Positions 17,104 to 26,337 of a DNA stretch of 64,000 bases are shown piece by piece. Numbering within the stretch: position 1 is the first letter of the stretch; each line of letters opens with the position of its first letter. The stretch covers positions 1 through 64,000 of the forward strand of contig JAUIEP010000002.1 of NCBI GenBank assembly GCA_030428835.1. The letters are read 5' to 3'. The notes under the pieces were generated by a model. The model had not been told where the DNA came from, searched no databases, and saw nothing but the letters and a program-made list of their open reading frames with translations. The stretch is from Gammaproteobacteria bacterium (GTDB lineage Bacteria; Pseudomonadota; Gammaproteobacteria; Pseudomonadales; Halieaceae). A program made the translations under genes and the position numbers.

Positions 17104-18180
17104 CTACGCGCGACCACCGAGCCGTTTCAGGTGTGTCTTCAGCGTGTGCAGTCGCGCGCGGGCACGGCCGGCGGCGCGTTGTCCGTTGTACGCGGCGATT
17201 CCGCAGTATTCGCGTCGCGCGCTCATCCAGTCGCGCTTGTAGGCGTCATCCCCCGACAGGTAATCGATGGTCGTGACGCCGTCGGCGTCCAGGGCGCTGT
17301 GCAGCATGAAGCCGGTGAGCACGGTGCCGGGCGAGTAGTCAGCCGCGTCCTCCCGGTAGGCGAGCTTGAAAATATAGGCAGTGCCGTCCGCCACCAGCCA
17401 CATCTGCGCGGCCACGGCCCGGCCCGCCAGGCGCGCGAGCCCCAGGCGCAGCCAGCCGCGCTCCGCGGCCAGCGCCGCCAGCCCGGGTATGAACCCGGGG
17501 TAGGGCTCGGGCCGTTTCCAGCTGGCCGCGTAGACCTCGTTGAATTCCTCCACCGCGGCCGCCAGCGCCGTACCGTCACGCAGCAGTTCCAGCGAGCCAC
17601 CGGCCTGCTCGAACTGCCGCGTGCGGCGCTCCAGCGTGTTGCGCAGTCGCGACGGACGCTCCCGCAGGTAATCGGCGTAGTCGCAGCCCGCCGTGTCGTG
17701 GTACCAGTTGCCGAAACAGAAGTACTCGTGGCAACCGCGCCAGCCGGCGTCAGCCACGGCCTGCGCGAGCACGGCCAGCGTCCCGGCCCGCCCGCGCAGG
17801 GGCGCCAGGCGCAATTCCACGATGTCCCTGTCCTGCGCCAGCCCGGCGAATGCCGCGCGCAGTAGCTCCCCGCCACCCTGCGGCGGTACGACCGGTGCCC
17901 AGTCCGAGGTGTAGAAGTTGCCCAGCGAGTCGGCGCGGGCGCGTGCGTGGTTGATCTTGAGCGGCACGATGGCGGCCGCGCCGGCGTCATTCCGGGCACA
18001 GAGGAAGAGGGCCTGTTCGCCGGGATCGAGGGCGTGCCGGGTAATCGTGTCCAGCCACTGCGGGTCGCGCTGGATGTGCTCCCTGCCGGCGGCGGCAAGG
18101 GCAGCCAGCAGTGCGTCGTCGTCACGCACCTGTTGCGGTGTGAGCCGCTCGACCCGAATTGAGGAACTGTGTTTGACCAA
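17104..18180 (-). CDS. FemAB/GNAT-like acyltransferase
   Basis: This 358-residue protein has the bipartite GNAT layout of FemAB-like (Acetyltransf_6) enzymes. The C-terminal part includes EEFNEVYAASWKRPEPYPGF, GRAVAAQMWLVADGTAYIFK and the acceptor-side block SPGTVLTGFMLHSAL. Such proteins often acylate amino sugars in exopolysaccharide loci, taking the acyl group from CoA or aminoacyl-tRNA. It lies on the opposite strand, convergent with hydrolase 1, and its upstream region faces the ACP gene promoter. The donor is unknown. Confidence 0.75.
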   Translation of the reverse strand: MVKHSSSIRVERLTPQQVRDDDALLAALAAAGREHIQRDPQWLDTITRHALDPGEQALFLCARNDAGAAAIVPLKINHARARADSLGNFYTSDWAPVVPPQGGGELLRAAFAGLAQDRDIVELRLAPLRGRAGTLAVLAQAVADAGWRGCHEYFCFGNWYHDTAGCDYADYLRERPSRLRNTLERRTRQFEQAGGSLELLRDGTALAAAVEEFNEVYAASWKRPEPYPGFIPGLAALAAERGWLRLGLARLAGRAVAAQMWLVADGTAYIFKLAYREDAADYSPGTVLTGFMLHSALDADGVTTIDYLSGDDAYKRDWMSARREYCGIAAYNGQRAAGRARARLHTLKTHLKRLGGRA

Positions 18181-18369
18181 ATGCCCTGGCGCCGCCGCGA
18201 AGTCGTGGCCTGACTATCGGGTATCGCACCGGGCTTGGCAACACCATGGCCCAACTGTTAGGCATATCACACTTGCGCCTTGTGGTGCGCGCGGGGCGCG
18301 GTTAGCATTATCCCGGTCGGTGCGGGTGACACACCCCGCCCGCGGCAGTTTCAGATCAGTGAGTGAGTT

Positions 18370-18618
18370 ATGGACATGCAGTCAGACGTCATCGCGATCC
18401 TGCAGGCCACCCTCGGTGTGCCGGAGGGCTCGATCGCGCCAAGTCCCGATACCCCCGTGCTGGGCGCGATCCCGGAGATGGATTCCATGTCGGTCGTGGG
18501 CATCCTGGCCTCGCTCGAGGAACAGTACGGCATCATGGTGGATGACGACGAGATCGACGCGGAAGTTTTCGCCACCGTTGGCAGCCTGACCGCGTTCGTG
18601 GAGTCCAAGCTGGGCTGA
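18370..18618 (+). CDS. Acyl carrier protein, exosortase locus
   Basis: This 82-residue acidic protein has the 4'-phosphopantetheine attachment motif MDSMSVVGIL (Ser in D-S-M). The predicted four-helix pattern and net charge fit an ACP. It lies 3 bp before hydrolase 2 copy B, so it is probably cotranscribed with that pair. In other XrtA loci a dedicated ACP, an AMP-forming acyl ligase and a PLP-dependent decarboxylase accompany the hydrolases. The last two are not seen near here. Confidence 0.88.
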   Translation: MDMQSDVIAILQATLGVPEGSIAPSPDTPVLGAIPEMDSMSVVGILASLEEQYGIMVDDDEIDAEVFATVGSLTAFVESKLG

Positions 18619-18621
18619 TCA

Positions 18622-19452
18622 ATGGCCACCGGGAAGTTCAGTATTCGGGCTGACTTTCTGTGCCACCGGGAGCGGCAACTCTTCTATATCCTCCTTGTTC
18701 CCGACGCCGGGCCCTCGCGTCCGGCGATTCTCTACCTGCCCCCCTTCGCGGAAGAAATGCACATGGCGCGGCACGTGGCCGCGGCGCAGGCGCGCGCCCT
18801 GGCAGCGGCCGGTCACACCGTACTCCTGCCCGATCTGTATGGCTGCGGCGACGCCTCGGGTGACTTCGGCGACGCCAGCTGGGATGCATGGCTGGACGAC
18901 GCCGGTGCCGCCGCGGACTTCCTGCGGCGGGAGGGCGGCGGTGGGCTCGCGCTCTGGGGCCTGCGCCTGGGCTGCCTGCTCGCGGGCGCCCTGGCCGCGC
19001 GGCGCGCGGATATCTCGCGCCTGCTGTTCTGGCAGCCCGTGCTCAACGGCGAACAGCAGATTGACCAGTTCCTGCGCGTCGCGGTAGCGGCCCGCGCGCT
19101 CACGGGCGGCGAGGGCTTTGACCGCGCGGGCATGTGGCAGGCCCTGCGCGATGGCGAGCACCTGCCGGTCGCGGGCTATTCACTGTCTCCCGCCCTGGCA
19201 CTGCCGCTGCGCGGCGAGCGCCTCGCCAATTGCGTACCCGCCTGCCCGGTGGACTGGCTGGAAATCGCGCAGGCGCCGGGCGATGAATTCTCGACGGCCG
19301 CGGCGCGCGTGGTGCAGCGCTGGCGTGCAGCGGGCGTCGCGGTGCGTACGCAGCGGCACACCGGTGTGCCGTTCTGGCGTGCGGCCGATGATGCCGCGCG
19401 GGTCGACACCGGCCTCCTGGAGAGCACGATGCAGTTCGCGGAGGCGCTGTGA
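18622..19452 (+). CDS. Exosortase A-associated hydrolase 2 (TIGR03101-like), copy B
   Basis: This 276-residue protein is paralogous to the one at 15382. It keeps AILYLPPFAEEMHMARH, PDLYGCGDASGD and LWGLRLGCLL. As in copy A, the nucleophile elbow has Arg (Arg115) in place of Ser/Cys, which supports this being a family trait rather than a mutation. It starts 3 bp after the ACP stop and overlaps hydrolase 1 copy B by a GTGA junction. Confidence 0.85.
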   Translation: MATGKFSIRADFLCHRERQLFYILLVPDAGPSRPAILYLPPFAEEMHMARHVAAAQARALAAAGHTVLLPDLYGCGDASGDFGDASWDAWLDDAGAAADFLRREGGGGLALWGLRLGCLLAGALAARRADISRLLFWQPVLNGEQQIDQFLRVAVAARALTGGEGFDRAGMWQALRDGEHLPVAGYSLSPALALPLRGERLANCVPACPVDWLEIAQAPGDEFSTAAARVVQRWRAAGVAVRTQRHTGVPFWRAADDAARVDTGLLESTMQFAEAL

Positions 19453-20294
19453 CGCACGGCTGCGAGCGCGGGCTGGTGTTTGCGCGCGGCGATGAGCGAC
19501 TCGTCGGCGTACTGTCACTCCCGGATGACGCCCGTGATATCGCCGTCCTGATCCTGGTGGGCGGGCCACAGTACCGGGTGGGCAGCCACCGCCAGTTCAC
19601 ACTGCTGGCACGGGATCTCGCGCGGCAGGGGTACGCTTCACTGCGCTTCGACTACGCGGGCATGGGCGACAGCGAGGGCGAACGCGCGCGGTTCGACGCT
19701 GTGCAGGCCGACGTGGACGCCGCGCTCGCGGCGCTGCGCGCCGCCGCGCCGGGTGTGCGCCGGGTCGTATTGTTCGGGCTGTGTGACGCCGCTTCGATGG
19801 CGTTGCTCCACGCACACGGGAAACCGGGCATCGCGGGTCTGGCGCTGCTCAATCCCTGGGTCCACGAGGGCGAGTACCTGCCGGAGGTGCGGCTGTCGCG
19901 CTACCGTTCGCAGTTCGCTGCCGTCCGGCACTGGCGGCGCCTGTTCGAGCGGCCCGGCGAGGTCGCCGCCGGCGTGGCGGGATTCATTGCGGCGGGCGCG
20001 GCCGCGCTGCGTCGGCGGTTCGCCCGCGCCGCGCCCGCGCCCGTTTTTGTCGAAGCGATGCGCGCGGGCCTGGAGGCCTTCGACGGCGAGGTGCTGGTGC
20101 TGCTCAGCGAGGATGATCTCACCGCGCGTGAGTTTGCGGCGCTGGTCGCCGCGGATGCGCGGTGGCAGTCCCTGATGGCCGGGCCCCGTGTGGAGCGTGT
20201 CGCGGTGGCCGGTGCCGACCACACATTCTCGCGGCCGGGCGACCAGGCCAGGATGCAGGAACTGGTATCGGGCTGGCTAACCCGGCTGGGCTGA
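19449..20294 (+). CDS. Exosortase A-associated hydrolase 1 (TIGR03100-like), copy B
   Basis: This 281-residue alpha/beta-hydrolase-fold protein has LVGGPQYRVGSHRQF, RFDYAGMGDSEGE, the elbow FGLCDAAS (Cys112) and the histidine motif GADHTFS (His258). Unlike copy A it therefore keeps a complete Cys/His pair and is the likelier active enzyme. The start is GTG 19449 in a GTGA overlap. The 3' end overlaps the reverse-strand methyltransferase by 18 bp. Confidence 0.86.
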   Translation: MTHGCERGLVFARGDERLVGVLSLPDDARDIAVLILVGGPQYRVGSHRQFTLLARDLARQGYASLRFDYAGMGDSEGERARFDAVQADVDAALAALRAAAPGVRRVVLFGLCDAASMALLHAHGKPGIAGLALLNPWVHEGEYLPEVRLSRYRSQFAAVRHWRRLFERPGEVAAGVAGFIAAGAAALRRRFARAAPAPVFVEAMRAGLEAFDGEVLVLLSEDDLTAREFAALVAADARWQSLMAGPRVERVAVAGADHTFSRPGDQARMQELVSGWLTRLG

Positions 20295-21074
20295 CGTTTT
20301 CTCGTAGACCCCGAGGAGGCAGTACTCGGGGTAGTGCATCCCGAGCGCATTGAACGCGCGGCGCGCCAGGAGTTCCAGGTAGGCCAGCGGCTTGAAGCCG
20401 GAGAACGTGCGGCAGTCGTCGAGGCGCAGGAACAGGCGCTCGGTAAAGCCGTTGCGCTCGAAGACATCCGCCAGTGCCGCGTGCGTATTCATCTTGAAAC
20501 AGGTGGGGAAGGTGTCCTCGGGCTCCGTGCCCCACAGGATGCGCTTCACCGGGTTGTGCAGGCTGAAGGGCACCAGGTCCGTGACCAGGGGCACGGGTGA
20601 ATACTTGAAGACCGTGTAGACCGCCACCAGGCCGCCGGGCGCCGTCACCCGTGTCAGCGACGCCATCAGGCTCTCCGGGTCGGCCACGTGCTCCGCCACC
20701 ATGCGCATCGTGACCAGGTCGAAGGCGCGGCCGTCCTCGAAGTCCTCCATCGTGCCCAGCACTTTTTCGTGCACGTAAGGGTTGTCGTTCAGGGTCTCGT
20801 CCGGGTCGACGCCCACGAGCAGTTGCGCGCGGTCCGCCAGTTCCCGGGACAGCTTGTGGTTGGACGGGAAGATGTTACGGCCGCAGCCGACGTCCAGCCA
20901 CTGGGTGTCCGCGCCAACCAGTTGCGCCAGGACTGCCTCGTAGACATCGTCAGGGTTGAAGTAGTTGAAACGCCAGCGCAGTGCGGGAGACCACCCCAGG
21001 TTTTCTATCGGCCCGTACTTCTGGGTGAAGATGGCAACGAGTTCATCGCGGCTGGGTTCCGTCGGGCTGCGCAT
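20277..21074 (-). CDS. Class I SAM-dependent methyltransferase
   Basis: This 265-residue methyltransferase has motif I as WLDVGCGRNIFP, an acidic ribose-binding residue in VGVDPDE and the post-I region FDLVTMRMVAEHV. It probably O-methylates a sugar or lipid-linked intermediate. The start is taken at ATG 21074, 4 bp after the stop of the AsnB-like gene on the same strand, so the two form an operon. A longer in-frame start would run into that gene. The substrate is unknown. Confidence 0.82.
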   Translation of the reverse strand: MRSPTEPSRDELVAIFTQKYGPIENLGWSPALRWRFNYFNPDDVYEAVLAQLVGADTQWLDVGCGRNIFPSNHKLSRELADRAQLLVGVDPDETLNDNPYVHEKVLGTMEDFEDGRAFDLVTMRMVAEHVADPESLMASLTRVTAPGGLVAVYTVFKYSPVPLVTDLVPFSLHNPVKRILWGTEPEDTFPTCFKMNTHAALADVFERNGFTERLFLRLDDCRTFSGFKPLAYLELLARRAFNALGMHYPEYCLLGVYEKTSAQPG

Positions 21075-21078
21075 GGTG

Positions 21079-22929
21079 CTACTCCAGGTCGCGTCCGGGA
21101 CGGGCGCCGAACCACATCTCGAAAACGGACAGGATCCACACGAGTTCACCGTAGTAGGCGGCGTGTTCGCTCTGGTGCATCTCGATTGCGCGATCGATGA
21201 AATCGGGGCGGATAAAGCCGCGCCGCTTGAGGCTGCCCAGATGGTCGTAGGCCATTTCCCTGAGCGGCTGGTAGCTGCGCATCCACACGCCGAAGGGCAG
21301 TCCGAAGCCTTGCTTGTCCTTCTTGATGGTGGCCTCCGGCAGCCATTTCTGCAGCGCGAACTTGTAGAAATGGCGCAGGTCGTTGCCCTTGATCTTCCAC
21401 TGGCTCGGCACCTGGCAGGAAAAATCGAGCAGGCTGTTGTCCAGCATGGGGTAGACCACGTCTACGCCTGCGAGTGCGCACATGTGGCTGACCTTGCGCA
21501 GGTCGTTGTCCGCCAGCGTGATCTGCCAGTCGAGGTAGAGCATGCGGTTGAGGTCTGTCCCCTCGGGTGGGCGCCGGTAGATGTCGCGCAGCAGTTGTAG
21601 CGGTGCCTGCGTATCGACGTGCGCGAGGAAGTCGGCGTCGAAAATCTCCGACGCCAGGTGGCGGTGCAGGAAGTTGTAACTCTGCAGGCGGTCCGGCAGC
21701 GGCGTGTTGGCCTGAGCGATATAGCTGTTGGCCTTGCCGACCAGCGGCAACCCCCCGGGCAGCGCGCGCAATATCGGCTCCAGGAGGCCGCGACGCAGCG
21801 CCGCCGGCAGCAGTTGGTAGCGCTCGAAGACGTTCTGGCGGACGTAGCGTTCGTTGCCGGCGAAGAGTTCGTCCCCGCCGTCGCCCGCGAGCAGGGTGTT
21901 CACGCCCTTCTGTGCCGCCATGCGTGCGCAGAAATACGCGGGCAGGGCGGAGGAGTTGCCGAACGGCTCATCGTAGCTCGTGGCGATCAGCGGCAGCGCG
22001 TTGACCACGTCCTCGGGCGTCACGTAGTACTCGTTCAGCGGCACCCCGAAGTGCTGCGCCGTGATGCGCGCGAACGCCATCTCGTCGTAACCGTCGGCTT
22101 CGAAACCGATCGAGTAGGCCTCGGCGCCCTCGCGACCGAGTTCGGCCATGATGCCGGTGACGGAAGAGCTGTCCAGGCCGCCGCTGAGGAAGGCCCCGAT
22201 CCTGCCCTGCGCCGGCAGGGTATTCTTGACGGCGGTACGCAGGATGTCGCGCAGGCGCGCCGCCTGTTCCTGCTTGCTGTATTCGCGGGTCGATTCGCTG
22301 AAGGGCGGCGCCCAGTAACACAGGGCCTCGAGCCTGCCTTCGCGGCGGTCCAGGAAGTGGGCCGCCGAGAGTTTGTGCAGGCCGGCATAGACGGTGCCGG
22401 GGCAGGGCACCATGTGGAAGTAGACGTAGTTGTAAATGCCCTGGTGAGTGAGGTCTTCACTGCCGCCTGAGGCGGCCAGAACTTCCCGCGCGCTGCCGCC
22501 GAAGTACAGCGTGTCGTCGAGCTCGCGGTAGTACAGCGCGTGTTGTCCGGTACGGTCCACGGCCGCCAGCAGGCGCTGCTGCCGGGGATCGATAATCACA
22601 CAGCTGAAGGCGCCGTGCAGGTGGCCGAACATCGCGTCGCCGTGCTCGCGGTAAGCGTGGGCGAGCGCCGCGCAGATACCCTCGTCCATACCGAGGCGGA
22701 TGAGCTTCGCGGCGCGGAAGTAGGGCTGCCCGGCATAGGCAACGAGCAGGCCGTCGCAATCTTCTGCCGCGCCGGTGGCGCTCACGGCGGCGGAAGGGAG
22801 TTGCGCCTCGTATACGGCGAGCGTGGTGTCGAGCGCCACGCGCGGCTCCCCCGCGGCCCGCGCACCTGAAAATGTCGCGTGGCCGAGCAGGCCGTGGCGC
22901 AGGAAGCGCGTGCCCTGGGGCTGGTTCAT
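21079..22929 (-). CDS. Asparagine synthase-like protein lacking the glutaminase cysteine
   Basis: This 616-residue AsnB-like protein has an intact ATP-pyrophosphatase domain (SGGLDSSSV near residue 250, LLAGDGGDELFAGN later). The N-terminal glutaminase-like domain begins MNQPQG, with no Cys at position 2 and none that could take its place. The domain fold markers (GAFSCVIID, VDRTGQHALYY) remain. It probably uses free ammonia or another amine, or forms an amide or lactam as in some beta-lactam synthetase-like relatives. It is the first gene of a reverse-strand pair with a methyltransferase. Confidence 0.82.
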   Translation of the reverse strand: MNQPQGTRFLRHGLLGHATFSGARAAGEPRVALDTTLAVYEAQLPSAAVSATGAAEDCDGLLVAYAGQPYFRAAKLIRLGMDEGICAALAHAYREHGDAMFGHLHGAFSCVIIDPRQQRLLAAVDRTGQHALYYRELDDTLYFGGSAREVLAASGGSEDLTHQGIYNYVYFHMVPCPGTVYAGLHKLSAAHFLDRREGRLEALCYWAPPFSESTREYSKQEQAARLRDILRTAVKNTLPAQGRIGAFLSGGLDSSSVTGIMAELGREGAEAYSIGFEADGYDEMAFARITAQHFGVPLNEYYVTPEDVVNALPLIATSYDEPFGNSSALPAYFCARMAAQKGVNTLLAGDGGDELFAGNERYVRQNVFERYQLLPAALRRGLLEPILRALPGGLPLVGKANSYIAQANTPLPDRLQSYNFLHRHLASEIFDADFLAHVDTQAPLQLLRDIYRRPPEGTDLNRMLYLDWQITLADNDLRKVSHMCALAGVDVVYPMLDNSLLDFSCQVPSQWKIKGNDLRHFYKFALQKWLPEATIKKDKQGFGLPFGVWMRSYQPLREMAYDHLGSLKRRGFIRPDFIDRAIEMHQSEHAAYYGELVWILSVFEMWFGARPGRDLE

Positions 22930-23106
22930 TACAGCTGTTCCGTCCGCCTGTCGTTACCCGCACAATGCTACCACCAGCCCCGGTCGCCGAGTAACTTTGG
23001 CGGGCAATAATTCGTTGTTTCTGTGAGGTCGGTCATTCGCCACTCGCCGCCGCTCCGGCCGTGGTGTTATCCTGCCACTACGCCGATACCGAGGTCTGTG
23101 AGTTTC

Positions 23107-24657
23107 ATGTCGAAGTTCTGGCGCGGCGCTGCCGTAGTGCTGGTTGTGGGTGTGGTCGCGTCGCCGCTGCCGCCCGCGGCTGCGGGTTCCTGGGACAAGT
23201 ACAAGCGCATCCGCCAGGGCGATTCGACCCTCGACAAGGAAGAGCAGGCTCCGGCCAGCGCGCAGGCTCCCGCCGTGGCGACACCCGCGGTGCAGGCGGC
23301 ACCGCGGGCACAGCCGCAGCCAGCGCCCCAGTCCGTGCCGAAGTCCAAGGCCAGGCCGAAGAAGCAGGCCGGCGCGGACGGGCCCGCCACGGGTGCTGCG
23401 CCTGACCCGACGCTGATTACGGCGCCCGGGCAGCCGACCGAGACCGGCGCGTGGTGGGCCTTCTACCGCGGCGACATGAAAATACGCAACAACAACTGGT
23501 ACGACCCCCACGGGGTCGATTACCAGTGGGCCTATTCGCGCAAGAAGGACCTGCCCAGGCACGCGCGCGTAGCGGTGTATATGCACGGTTCCGGCGGCGG
23601 CAAGGGCGCCATGTGGGTGTACGGGCCTTCACCGAAGGGCGACATCGAGGTGCGCGCGCAGGACGCGGAAACCTACAACCAGGACTGGCGCGAGTGGTGG
23701 AGTTACAGCGCGGACGGTGTGGCGTACCCCGGCCGGCGCATAGCCGCTGCGCTGGACTTCGTGACCAGGCGCTACGACCTCGACCTCAGCCGCCGCGGCC
23801 TGGTGCTGGAGGGGCCGTCCATGGGCGGCGGCGGCGCGGTGATCCAGACCATGATCCTGCCCGACCCCTGGCGCGCGTTGATCGCCTACAGCTCCGCGCG
23901 CGCGGGTATCGTCATGCCGCGCCAGGTGCGGCGTCGGGCGCCCGGGCAGTACATCAGCCAGCCGCCGGACAACGGGCGCTTCAAGGCGGTGTGGGACAGC
24001 ATGGACTTCGCATTGCAGTCCGCGCGCGACCCCATCGTCCGCGGCATACACTACCGCCACTCTTTCAGTTCGGATGACCAGTTCAGTCTCGGCCCCAACG
24101 GCAATACGCAGCTCGAGTTCGTCAACCTGGTGGAGCAGCACAAGATCGGCGGCGCGTTCATCTGGGTCAAGGCGAGCCACGCGTCCGGGGAGCGCGGCGT
24201 GCGTATGCCGGACATGGCCAACTTTGAGCACAAGGACCAGGACGTAACGCTGGACCGCGCGCACCCCGCCTTCACCAAGTCTACCGGCAATTACCCGCAA
24301 CGCATGGTGGATCGCGTCGACGAGGCGCGCTTTCCGCGCGGGCACTACAATATGGGCCTCATCTGGCAGCACGAGAAGATCGTGGATGAGGCGGACCAGA
24401 TCATCTTTCCCATCCGCTACCAGCATCGCACCAACATCGGCAAGGGCGTGCCGGACCAGCCCCGGCGCATCACGGTAAATGTCACTCCGCGCCGTCCCAA
24501 ACACTTCAAGCTGGTCGATGGGGAAGAGCTGGCGTGGTCTTTCGACAACGGTGCACTGACCGGGACTGCCGTCGTCAAGGGCGATATCGTCACGGTCAGG
24601 AAGCTGCCGCTCGTTTCCGGCGAGCCCTATAAAAACCTGCGGATTTACCGGCCCTGA
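23107..24657 (+). CDS. Exported alpha/beta-hydrolase-fold protein
   Basis: This 516-residue protein starts at ATG 23107 with a signal peptide (basic SKFWR, hydrophobic core, PPAAAGS). A Pro/Ala/Gln-rich linker follows, and then a globular domain. YMHGSGGGKG resembles an oxyanion-loop region and LEGPSMGGGGA is a GxSxG nucleophile elbow, so it is probably a periplasmic or secreted esterase-like enzyme. An upstream in-frame start is less likely because it would put about 28 residues before the signal peptide. It lies just before the MBOAT/SGNH pair; it might act on polysaccharide esters, but this is inference. Confidence 0.65.
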   Translation: MSKFWRGAAVVLVVGVVASPLPPAAAGSWDKYKRIRQGDSTLDKEEQAPASAQAPAVATPAVQAAPRAQPQPAPQSVPKSKARPKKQAGADGPATGAAPDPTLITAPGQPTETGAWWAFYRGDMKIRNNNWYDPHGVDYQWAYSRKKDLPRHARVAVYMHGSGGGKGAMWVYGPSPKGDIEVRAQDAETYNQDWREWWSYSADGVAYPGRRIAAALDFVTRRYDLDLSRRGLVLEGPSMGGGGAVIQTMILPDPWRALIAYSSARAGIVMPRQVRRRAPGQYISQPPDNGRFKAVWDSMDFALQSARDPIVRGIHYRHSFSSDDQFSLGPNGNTQLEFVNLVEQHKIGGAFIWVKASHASGERGVRMPDMANFEHKDQDVTLDRAHPAFTKSTGNYPQRMVDRVDEARFPRGHYNMGLIWQHEKIVDEADQIIFPIRYQHRTNIGKGVPDQPRRITVNVTPRRPKHFKLVDGEELAWSFDNGALTGTAVVKGDIVTVRKLPLVSGEPYKNLRIYRP

Positions 24658-24776
24658 GCGCGTCGCGCAAGTGTGATCTGGTTAATATTCAGCAGGCTTG
24701 GCGGTGGTGCCGGGCCGGCTAATCTGACACAGTGAGACGCTAAAAAGGGGCCGCCGCGGGGCGCGACCAGCCAGCC

Positions 24777-26336
24777 GTGCTGTTTAATTCCTACGAGTTC
24801 ATCTTCCTGTTCCTGCCGCTGTGCCTCGGCGGCTACTTCCTGTGCGCCCGCCTGTTTTCCATGGAGATCGCCTTCGCGTTCCTGGTGCTGGCGTCGCTGT
24901 TCTATTACGCGTGGTGGGAACCTGTCTACGTCCTGCTCATCCTGTTTTCCATCGGTTTCAATTTCGGTGTGGGACAACTGCTCTCGCGGGACGGGCCGGG
25001 CCGGACGCGTACGGTACTTGTCCTCGGCATTGCCATAAACCTGGGGTTGCTCGGGTATTTCAAGTACGCCAATTTCTTCGTGGACAATCTCAATTTCGCG
25101 TTTGGCACGGACTGGGAGATCGGTCGCATCTTCCTGCCACTGGCGATCTCGTTCTTCACCTTCCAGCAGATCGCCTACCTGGTCGACGCCTGGCAGGGTA
25201 AAACCAGCGAATACAATTTTCTCCACTACTGCCTGTTTGTGTGTTTTTTCCCGCAGTTGATTGCCGGGCCCATCGTGCACCACAAGGAGATGCTGCCGCA
25301 GTTCATGCGCAGTGAGAACCTCACGCCGCGCCTGTCCAACTTCGCGGTCGGTATCTCGATTTTCGCAATCGGCCTGTTCAAGAAAACGGTGCTGGCGGAC
25401 AGCCTGTCGGGGTATGTGGGTCCTGTTTTCGACAGCCAGGCGGCCGCCGCGGAAGTGGACTTCTTCCGCGCCTGGGGCGCCGCGCTCGCCTACGCCTTCC
25501 AGTTGTACTTTGACTTTTCGGGCTACTCCGACATGGCCATCGGCGCGGCGCGCATGTTCGGTGTACGCCTGCCGATCAACTTTTTCTCGCCGCTAAAGTC
25601 CACCAGCATCATCGAGGCCTGGCGCCGCTGGCACATGACACTGTCGCGCTTCCTGCGCGAGTACCTCTACATCGCGCTCGGCGGCAATCGCAAGGGCAAG
25701 GTGCGTCGCTACATCAACCTGTTCCTGACGATGCTGCTTGGCGGTCTCTGGCACGGCGCGGGCTGGCCCTTCGTGATCTGGGGCGCCCTGCACGGCACGT
25801 ATCTCATGATCAACCACGGCTGGCGTACGCTGCTGGACCGGCTGGGCCTCGACCTGTCGGGCAACCGGGCCTACCTGCTGGCGTGCTGGTTGCTGACGTT
25901 CATCGCCTGGGTGTTCTCGTTCGTGTATTTCCGCGCCCCGACCCTCGAGCAGGGCCAGCACATCGTGACGGCGATGCTGGGTCTTTCGGGCTTCGAGGTG
26001 CCGGCGGGCATCCTGGTGCGGGCGGGTGCCCTGGGCGACTGGGCAACGGCCATCGGCGTCACCGCGGTGCACGGCGGGGGCAGCGTATTGGTCGGCAATT
26101 ACCTGTGGGTGCTGGCCACGGCGCCGATCATCCTGTTGCTGCCCAATGTGGCGCAGATATTCCATCGCTACGATCCGGTGATCTATGAGAACGATCGTAT
26201 CTTCGCGGGCAATCGCGAAGCGGCCGTGCTGAGCTGGGATTACCGCACCGGCTGGGCCGTCGCGGTGTCCGCCGCCGGCGTGGCCGGGGTGATGACGCTG
26301 CAGCAAGTCTCCGAATTCCTTTACTTCCAGTTCTGA
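24777..26336 (+). CDS. MBOAT O-acyltransferase (AlgI-like)
   Basis: This 519-residue polytopic membrane protein opens with LFNSYEFIFLFLPL and contains SFFTFQQIAYLVDAW, the family block WRRWHMTLSRFLREYLYI and the conserved histidine region GLWHGAGWPFVIWGALHG. AlgI-type MBOATs pass acetyl groups from the cytoplasm to the periplasm for O-acetylation of polysaccharides. The start is GTG 24777. The next gene begins 1 bp later and encodes the likely periplasmic partner. Confidence 0.92.
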   Translation: MLFNSYEFIFLFLPLCLGGYFLCARLFSMEIAFAFLVLASLFYYAWWEPVYVLLILFSIGFNFGVGQLLSRDGPGRTRTVLVLGIAINLGLLGYFKYANFFVDNLNFAFGTDWEIGRIFLPLAISFFTFQQIAYLVDAWQGKTSEYNFLHYCLFVCFFPQLIAGPIVHHKEMLPQFMRSENLTPRLSNFAVGISIFAIGLFKKTVLADSLSGYVGPVFDSQAAAAEVDFFRAWGAALAYAFQLYFDFSGYSDMAIGAARMFGVRLPINFFSPLKSTSIIEAWRRWHMTLSRFLREYLYIALGGNRKGKVRRYINLFLTMLLGGLWHGAGWPFVIWGALHGTYLMINHGWRTLLDRLGLDLSGNRAYLLACWLLTFIAWVFSFVYFRAPTLEQGQHIVTAMLGLSGFEVPAGILVRAGALGDWATAIGVTAVHGGGSVLVGNYLWVLATAPIILLLPNVAQIFHRYDPVIYENDRIFAGNREAAVLSWDYRTGWAVAVSAAGVAGVMTLQQVSEFLYFQF

Positions 26337-26337
26337 C

